Assembly (NCBI GenBank): GCA_019054805.1
Contig: JAHQIY010000001.1
Span: 5,284,501-5,348,500 of the forward strand
Direction: 5' to 3'
From: Brachionus manjavacas
Lineage: Eukaryota > Rotifera > Eurotatoria > Ploima > Brachionidae
DNA length: 64,000 bases
The notes beneath the pieces were generated by a model. The model ran no database searches. It was not told the DNA's origin and was given only the letters and a program-made list of their open reading frames with translations. A program made the position numbers and the translations under genes. Below, piece by piece: positions 58,684-64,000 of this stretch; position 1 is the first letter of the stretch, and every line of letters begins with the position of its first letter.

Positions 58684-60765
58684 TTATCGTAGCATTAATA
58701 TAAGATCTTTTATTTTGTCTTTTATGTAGACTAAAATATAAGAATCTTCTTCACCATATCTAGCTCCAATTAATCTTACCATTGAAAAGCTATCTGTTAT
58801 AATCGAAATTATGATGTTCAGTAGAACCAGCACAACAAAGCCATAAAAAATGATTATAAGCAAATTTCCCAGTAAGTTAATATTTCCTTTGATTACATCG
58901 TTTGGTAATTTGTTAAGCATCATCAAAAAAGTTGTCTCATAGCTTGATATTATTGATGAAAAATATTTTGACTTTTCCATTAGAATCAAGTTAAACATTT
59001 GAACAAAAGCAGTCCAATAAATCAAAAATATCAATGCAAAAAAAAACAGCTTTTTCATACTCATTCTCATTGTAATAGAAAAGTATTTTATGTTTCTATT
59101 GTACCTCAAGACCTTGAGAAACTTAATAGTTCCTAAAAAAGATAGAATTCCCAGACACATTTGCAATACATTGTTCCAATAGCTTAAAGCTTGCAACTTG
59201 ATCAATTTTTCTGACTTGGTGAATTCTTTTCTGTTGAAAAAAAAATTGCCAGTTGCATAAAGTCGATGTGCATAAATAAAAAATGCTGTCCATGAGAACA
59301 CAAAAATTGACCATTCTGCGTAAATCCAAAAATGTTTTAAATAGTTAAATCTTTGCTTCACTATTAAAAAAACTTCTTTTACCATAAAGAAAATAATAAA
59401 ACAAAAATATACAAAACATATGACATTGATCAAAACCTGAAGAGATCGCTCTTTGTTCACAATAATTGGCTCAAATCGAACAGATTTTATCAAATTACCT
59501 GTTAATAAAACTTCAAATAGAATAGTATTATAGGAAAAAAGATTCAAATTTGGGTTGTATAGTGAAAATTCTAATACAATTGCTCTTGTTTTTTTATCTA
59601 TCCACTTCAATTTTTCCAATTGAGTCAGATCTTTAGATAAAATGGTTGAATTTTTTTTGTCCAAATTCATTTTGTAAACATATCCACCACCAAAATAGAC
59701 CGAATTTATTCCAACTAAAGGATAAGCTTCCAATTCTCGAGAGTGCGTATATTTAAATGAATCAAATACATCAGAGTTGCTTAAATTGTACAATACAATA
59801 CTTTTGCTTAGATGTATCCATCTGGGTGCAAAATCACGTTTTTCTCGATTTATAAGACCAAAATCAGAAAAGCATTCCTTTTTTTCTAAAAAAAATTTGC
59901 ATGGTTCAGATTCAACTCTAAACTGTCTTAATAAAGGATATCCAGTTAAAAGAGAAACTTTGTCGTTTAAAAGATCAGGCTTATTTTGATCAAAACTCTT
60001 CAAGAAATCAGTACGCATCCAGTCCCAAAATGAGGAAACACGCTCAATTTTAGAAAAATTAGGCCTTTTTGTTCCAAATACATCGCCCAAATGATTTTGA
60101 TAATTAAATGAATTTTTATCTTTGTTTACATATATCATTAAATAAAGAATTAATACAAATATAAAGTAAGAAATAACCTCTCGAATGGCTAATTTTGATT
60201 TTCTATGATATATTTTCTTTTTTTTCAATTTTTCACGATTAATTGTATAAACTGATTCCATTTCATATTTGATTATTCTAAGCTCATCTTCCAGGTCAGT
60301 AAATTCATGACCTGGACTCTCTGAAGAATCCATGTCAGGAACAATGTAAACAAAATTTGTCAAATTGTCAATTTTGCGGACAATGAACACGACAAAAGTG
60401 GTAATTAATGCCACTTGAAAAGGTTGGGTTAAAAAGAATGAAGTCAAAACTGAAACCACAAATGAAGTAAGCCAGTTTGTAACTTTTTCGTTACCAAATG
60501 AAATTCCTTTGACAATTATGAAAAAAATTGATACGATGCAAATAGCAAGTGATAAAAGATAAGCAATTATCTTTGTCCACCATGGAAATGAGGGTTTTAA
60601 AATTTTAAATGATCGTGTTCTCTTTTGATTATCATGAATTTTCATTTTTGACAAATGACTAGCTTTTGTTGACTCGTTTCCTCGGCGTCTAGAGCGTCGA
60701 AATAATTGAATAACAATGTAACTTGGAAGAATTATGATCAAATTGGACATAATACCAATTCCTAT
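58684..60765 (-). CDS. Polycystin-1-like channel, C-terminal exon (693 codons plus stop, partial)
   Basis: One long exon begins after AAATTAG at 60766 with IGIMSNLIIILPSYIVIQLF followed by RRSRRR, the second-helix motif of polycystin-1/PKD1L proteins. It then holds helices near residues 55-75 and 85-120; the TOP-domain start with FWDWMRTDFLKSF and PLLRQFRVESEPC; GGGYVYKM and WIDKKTRAIVLEFSLYNPN; the voltage-sensor-like bundle; and the channel segment with MLNKLPND and the last helix LLNIIISIITDSF. It ends 15-20 residues beyond with no coiled coil. GAIN/GPS, PLAT and first-helix exons are not visible between 60,766 and 64,000, so they lie beyond the window or behind a large intron. The family is cation channels/receptors of cilia and sperm. 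Confidence 0.85.
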   Translation of the reverse strand: MGIGIMSNLIIILPSYIVIQLFRRSRRRGNESTKASHLSKMKIHDNQKRTRSFKILKPSFPWWTKIIAYLLSLAICIVSIFFIIVKGISFGNEKVTNWLTSFVVSVLTSFFLTQPFQVALITTFVVFIVRKIDNLTNFVYIVPDMDSSESPGHEFTDLEDELRIIKYEMESVYTINREKLKKKKIYHRKSKLAIREVISYFIFVLILYLMIYVNKDKNSFNYQNHLGDVFGTKRPNFSKIERVSSFWDWMRTDFLKSFDQNKPDLLNDKVSLLTGYPLLRQFRVESEPCKFFLEKKECFSDFGLINREKRDFAPRWIHLSKSIVLYNLSNSDVFDSFKYTHSRELEAYPLVGINSVYFGGGYVYKMNLDKKNSTILSKDLTQLEKLKWIDKKTRAIVLEFSLYNPNLNLFSYNTILFEVLLTGNLIKSVRFEPIIVNKERSLQVLINVICFVYFCFIIFFMVKEVFLIVKQRFNYLKHFWIYAEWSIFVFSWTAFFIYAHRLYATGNFFFNRKEFTKSEKLIKLQALSYWNNVLQMCLGILSFLGTIKFLKVLRYNRNIKYFSITMRMSMKKLFFFALIFLIYWTAFVQMFNLILMEKSKYFSSIISSYETTFLMMLNKLPNDVIKGNINLLGNLLIIIFYGFVVLVLLNIIISIITDSFSMVRLIGARYGEEDSYILVYIKDKIKDLILMLR

Positions 60766-61940
60766 CTAATTTATAATTTTATAATTTTTCACAAATATAT
60801 TTTTTAAATAAAATACAAATTTATAAAAGGACAATTTGAATTAAAATTAAAGTATTTGAAAATTTTTAGATTTTAAATCGTGTAATCAAACAAATCTATT
60901 GTAACGATAAATAATTTTTCTAATTCAAAAATTTTATTTTCAGTAAAATAAGCACCTGAGTTTCAATAAAATTTAAATATTTTAGCCATTTTGCTTGACG
61001 TAAACCTTTTTAGTTTATTACCACAAGTACTGATATCTAAATATATATTGTCTCTGGTAAATGGCGATGATATAACTTAGGATTTTTTGATTTTTCATTT
61101 TAAAAACATTATTAATATCTTTTTTTAAACACGATGAATATTAGAAAAGTGTAAGTTTAAAATTGAATCAATAAAGTTTTTTTATTAACAAAAAAATTAA
61201 TATTTTTCAGATTTTGTTTTCTAGTCGTAAAAATTTTTTTTTTAGAAAATCTAGGGTGAAACTATGCCTTTATCTGTAAGTTTAATTGCACAACTTTATT
61301 AGATGGTTTTAAATTTAATGAATATTTTTTAAGATGAAGAGAATATAATGCTAAAAATTGCTCTGCTCCAAATTATACACCACCAAATATAGTTACCAAT
61401 AATGAGATGGTCTAACCGGGCGACCTATTTTTAAAATAATTTAAATTTAAGCAAACTAAGGCGAGAAAATTCGAAATCTGATCAATTAATTTGCCCCAAG
61501 ATTTTGACTCACCCATAAAGACCAAACGGTTAACCGGGTGAGGGGCAATTGGGTTTATAGGGTTAACCTAATTGCCCCATTTTTTAGTAGGATTGCCCCG
61601 CATATAAAGTTTATTAATAAAAATTGAATTTTTTTATTCCTTTTGAATATAAATTCAATTTTTGTTAATAAACTTTATTAGCGGGTTTATTAATAAATTA
61701 ATTTTTTCAAGATTTACTCTCTTTTACAATTAATTTTTACAAATTTTTAAAAATAACTTTTTAAACGAAACTGAAATTTAATTTTTGATAGATCATTCTA
61801 ATTAAAAAAAAAGCAAAATTATTGATAAAACCCGAGAACAAGAATATTTCGCATAATTCGAGTACTAGGAGTACTGTTTACCGAATTTAAACGTAGTGAA
61901 TATTTTTAACCAGAAAGGAAACAAGGATCTGGTCTAACAC
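60766..61940. other. Intron or intergenic DNA above the polycystin exon
   Basis: AT-rich. At 61542-61578 the arms GGGGCAATT/AATTGCCCC enclose about 19 bp, inside a patch rich in GGTTAACC words (61400-61600) that looks like a decayed transposon end. A possible micro-exon chain at 61134-61415 (plus) is described under findings. Confidence 0.35.
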
Positions 61941-61949
61941 CGAAAAAAA

Positions 61950-62620
61950 TGACTAAAGTACAACTCAACAAGCTAAAAAAGGCTTTTGAACACAAAGACA
62001 ACATCAGTCAGGGTCAAGCAGTCAAAAAGTTTGATATAAGCCAGTAAATGGTCTCAAAATCAGAAAGTCTCAGAAGCTTCAAATAACACCTTGAAAAAAA
62101 TGAAAATCCCAGACCGAACCGAAACGCAAAAAAAAGTAACTAGAGTTAAATTTAGTAATTTGTATTTAAAAAATCCAAATATTTCCTGGATTTTAGACGA
62201 CGAATCCTATTTCACTCTCAGTCATAGTAAAATCAATGGAAATGATATATTTTACACAAGTAACATTGCTGCAACACCAGCAAGTACAAAATAAATCCCA
62301 GTTAAGAAATTTGAACAGAAATTACTTGTTTGGTTGGTCATTTCTGAGAGAGGCATTTCGGCGCCAATCATACGAAAAAGTGGACTTGCTGTCAACCAAA
62401 CTGTCTATTTAGACTTTATAAAGCGTGTAGTCATTCCGTTTATTAAAAAGCATTATTCAGACGGCAACTATAGTCGGCAACTATAGTCGGGCCAGAACAT
62501 ATAAGCATTATAAGTTCTGGCCCGACTTGGCGAGCTCTCATTATGCAATGATGTTATTTACCAGCTTATAAAGAGTTCTAATAATATCAAAAATAATTCG
62601 CTTAAACCCTCAAACAACAG
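61950..62620 (+). mobile_element. Dead mariner/Tc1-like transposon
   Basis: The fragments read MTKVQLNKLKKAFEHKDNIS (DNA-binding HTH), then SWILDDESYFTLSHSKINGN (first catalytic Asp), LVWLVISERGISAP, and FWPDLASSHYAMM (second Asp). Several stops and frameshifts separate them. A 50-bp disruption at 62463-62526 splits the segment before FWPDLASSHY. No TIRs could be matched by eye. Confidence 0.8.
62463..62526. repeat. Tandem 13-mer plus 13-bp hairpin inside the mariner copy
   Basis: GGCAACTATAGTC is repeated in tandem (62463-62475, 62476-62488). GTCGGGCCAGAAC (62486-62498) is followed 15 nt later by its exact reverse complement GTTCTGGCCCGAC (62514-62526). The right arm is the original transposase sequence; the left arm appears to be an inverted copy of it. 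Confidence 0.85.
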
Positions 62621-63514
62621 ACCAGTAGTATCAAATTAGATTTTATTTTTTATTTTTTTTCTAAGTAAGATAGCTTTTGGAGTAGCTTTTGGCTCAGAAT
62701 TTCTCTGATTTTATTTTCTTTAGCTAAATAAGAATTTATCCGTAAGATTTGGACTCTTTATTTATTTCAAAATATAAAATTTAATATTCAAGACTCAAAA
62801 AAGAAAGGAAGGAAAAACATCTTTTTAATTTAAGAAATATCTATAGCTTATAGAAGATAAATCTTTTGATAAAATAACTATTTCTATTGAGCTTTTTTGC
62901 ATTAAGTTTTTAAATCATTTATCAATAGTTTGTTAAAAAAATGTGTTCTTATTGACCGAATATTGTATCATGATAATATAAATGTTTAATAATTTATTTT
63001 AAAGATCAATTAAAACGATCAAAATAGCTCTTAATCATTTTTTAAGACACACCAAAAGTTCAAAAGTTATTTGAATCTGTCCAATTTTACTTTTTGCTAA
63101 AGACTTAGAGAAATAGAAAAATAAAGTTTCTCGAAAATGTAAACGTAAGTTTAAACCAAAAAGCATTAATTTTTTTTTTAATTACTTAAGAATAAGTTAA
63201 TTGGTTTACTTACATAATATAGTTAAGAAAGAACATTATCTATTACGAAGCGAGTAAAAAAATTTTTATTTTTTTTGAAAATATATACAATTCCCATTTA
63301 GAAATTAATTGAAAACATATTTATTGTAAATTTAAGTAATTAAGTTATTTGAGTTTAAAGCCTCAAATGAATTAGACTTTCTATTCGGGAGATATGAGAA
63401 AAAGTAAATAGGTACTTATTTTTTTAAGTAACTCAATTTTAATCATTTTTTCCAACAAATTTCGAACGATTGCATTATCTAATATCATTTAATATCATAT
63501 CCGAAAATATCATT
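62621..63514. other. AT-rich DNA, nothing recognised
   Basis: No frame longer than a few dozen codons and no repeat family seen, apart from the tentative micro-exon near 63226-63254 mentioned with the terminal exon. Confidence 0.4.
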
Positions 63515-63575
63515 TATTTTATTTATTTGTTTTCTGTACCGAGCTAGGGCTCCTTCAGAATAAATTAAAAAAATC
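63515..63575 (-). mobile_element. LINE 3' tail, minus strand
   Basis: The minus strand reads TTCTGAAGGAGCCCTAGCTC..GTACAG, then AAACAAATAAATAAAATAAA, the same tail as at 9234-9274, preceded by a T-rich 3' UTR (63576-63655 on plus is A-rich). Confidence 0.65.
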
Positions 63576-63667
63576 AAAATCAAAATAAAAAATAAAATTA
63601 AAGATAATAAAATGAGATAAAAAAAAATCAAAAAAAGTAAATAAGCTAAAAAAAAATGAAAGTTTAG

Positions 63668-63877
63668 AAGGCAGATTAGTGAAAGAACGGCATCGATCAG
63701 TAAACTCGACTTAAAAAACGAAGCTCGTCGTTTTTGGCAAGTTAACAGCATTAGCAAACAGCGGGTTTCACGATTAGATGCAGCTCGATTGCGTTTAATT
63801 AAAAAAATCACAGACGAGGAAAACAAAAAAAAAGATTTGGACTTCCTAAACCGATACAAGGATAATCCACACTATTA
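63668..63877 (+). CDS. Possible 3'-terminal exon of an unknown gene
   Basis: After GTTTAG the plus strand is open for about 69 codons: RQISERTASISKLDLKNEAR, then FWQVNSISKQRVSRLDAARL, RLIKKITDEENKKKDLDFLN and RYKDNPHY, then TAA. It is less AT-rich than its surroundings, as expected for coding DNA. The charged helical character resembles a C-terminus but no family is recognised. A 29-nt micro-exon at about 63226-63254 (KKEHYLLRS) with an AATATAG acceptor and GTAAAA donor has the right phase to precede it. The alternative is an unknown retroelement ORF. Confidence 0.35.
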
Positions 63878-64000
63878 ATCATTTTTTTATTATTGAAATT
63901 TTTTTTAATTAATTTAACTTTTTTTATTCCAATAAAAAATTTAAAATAATTTACTTTTTTTTATTGTTTCAATTATGGCTCAAATCTTAAATACTTTTTT

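Noticed and set aside
60930-61080. A minus-strand peptide SPFTRDNIYLDIS as the missing polycystin exon preceding the second helix
   Set aside because: Only the FTR triplet resembles the family's FTRVQR motif. The rest does not fit and no suitable splice donor was evident.
63485-63859. 124-aa minus-strand ORF
   Set aside because: Its second half is the translated T-rich 3' UTR and tail of a LINE (SEGALARYRKQINK). The opposite strand has the more coding-like frame.

Overview
The window is nuclear DNA of an animal. It is very AT-rich outside exons: one 60-base intron sample (8041-8100) counts 10 G/C. It carries spliced genes for symplekin, p38 MAP kinase, CCDC181, sacsin, HINT and a polycystin-1-like channel. 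Short introns are mostly 46-62 nt with GT..AG ends. Decayed non-LTR retrotransposons and DNA transposons fill introns and intergenic DNA. Low GC, tiny introns, a sacsin-like gene and a Star/FkbM-like gene would suit a rotifer or another AT-rich invertebrate. That placement is inference; no taxon-specific marker was seen.

Layout. 1-26 kb: one minus-strand sacsin-like gene of eight exons (ATG 26014, stop 1369). Exon phases join cleanly into 3625 codons plus stop. It has a Ser/Asn-rich N-terminus, one degenerate Hsp90-type ATPase segment, long sacsin-repeat-like regions, a J-domain with intact HPD, and a C-terminal HEPN domain. Its introns carry antisense LINE pieces, a tRNA-derived SINE and foldback elements. 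28-29 kb: a two-exon HINT gene (minus). 29-33.3 kb: a repeat block with three LINE remnants and two pogo/Tigger remnants. 34-37.4 kb (plus): a complete seven-exon p38 MAPK followed 0.9 kb later by a four-exon aquaglyceroporin. 37.7-40.4 kb (minus): a 73-aa micro-exon gene, then two-exon CCDC181 with a candidate RFX X-box upstream. 42.4-44.5 kb: exon-like minus-strand pieces and a single-exon FkbM/Star-like methyltransferase (plus). 45.4-50.9 kb: a LINE 3' end, a 130-bp pogo-type MITE, a 149-aa orphan ORF, a 777-bp TTAA-flanked MITE and a broken MULE. 52.5-58.1 kb (plus): four-exon symplekin. 58.7-60.8 kb (minus): the C-terminal exon of a polycystin-1-like channel. 61-64 kb: a dead mariner/Tc1 copy with a hairpin insertion, a LINE tail and a possible terminal exon.

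The genes do not form one pathway. Three loose links are worth noting. p38 and a glycerol-type aquaporin are direct neighbours, which recalls osmotic-stress signalling. CCDC181 and polycystin-1-like proteins are both cilium-associated. The sacsin gene combines co-chaperone modules with an ATPase fold whose ATP-binding residues look lost. All exon models come from reading splice sites and phases by eye; no transcript or database support was available.
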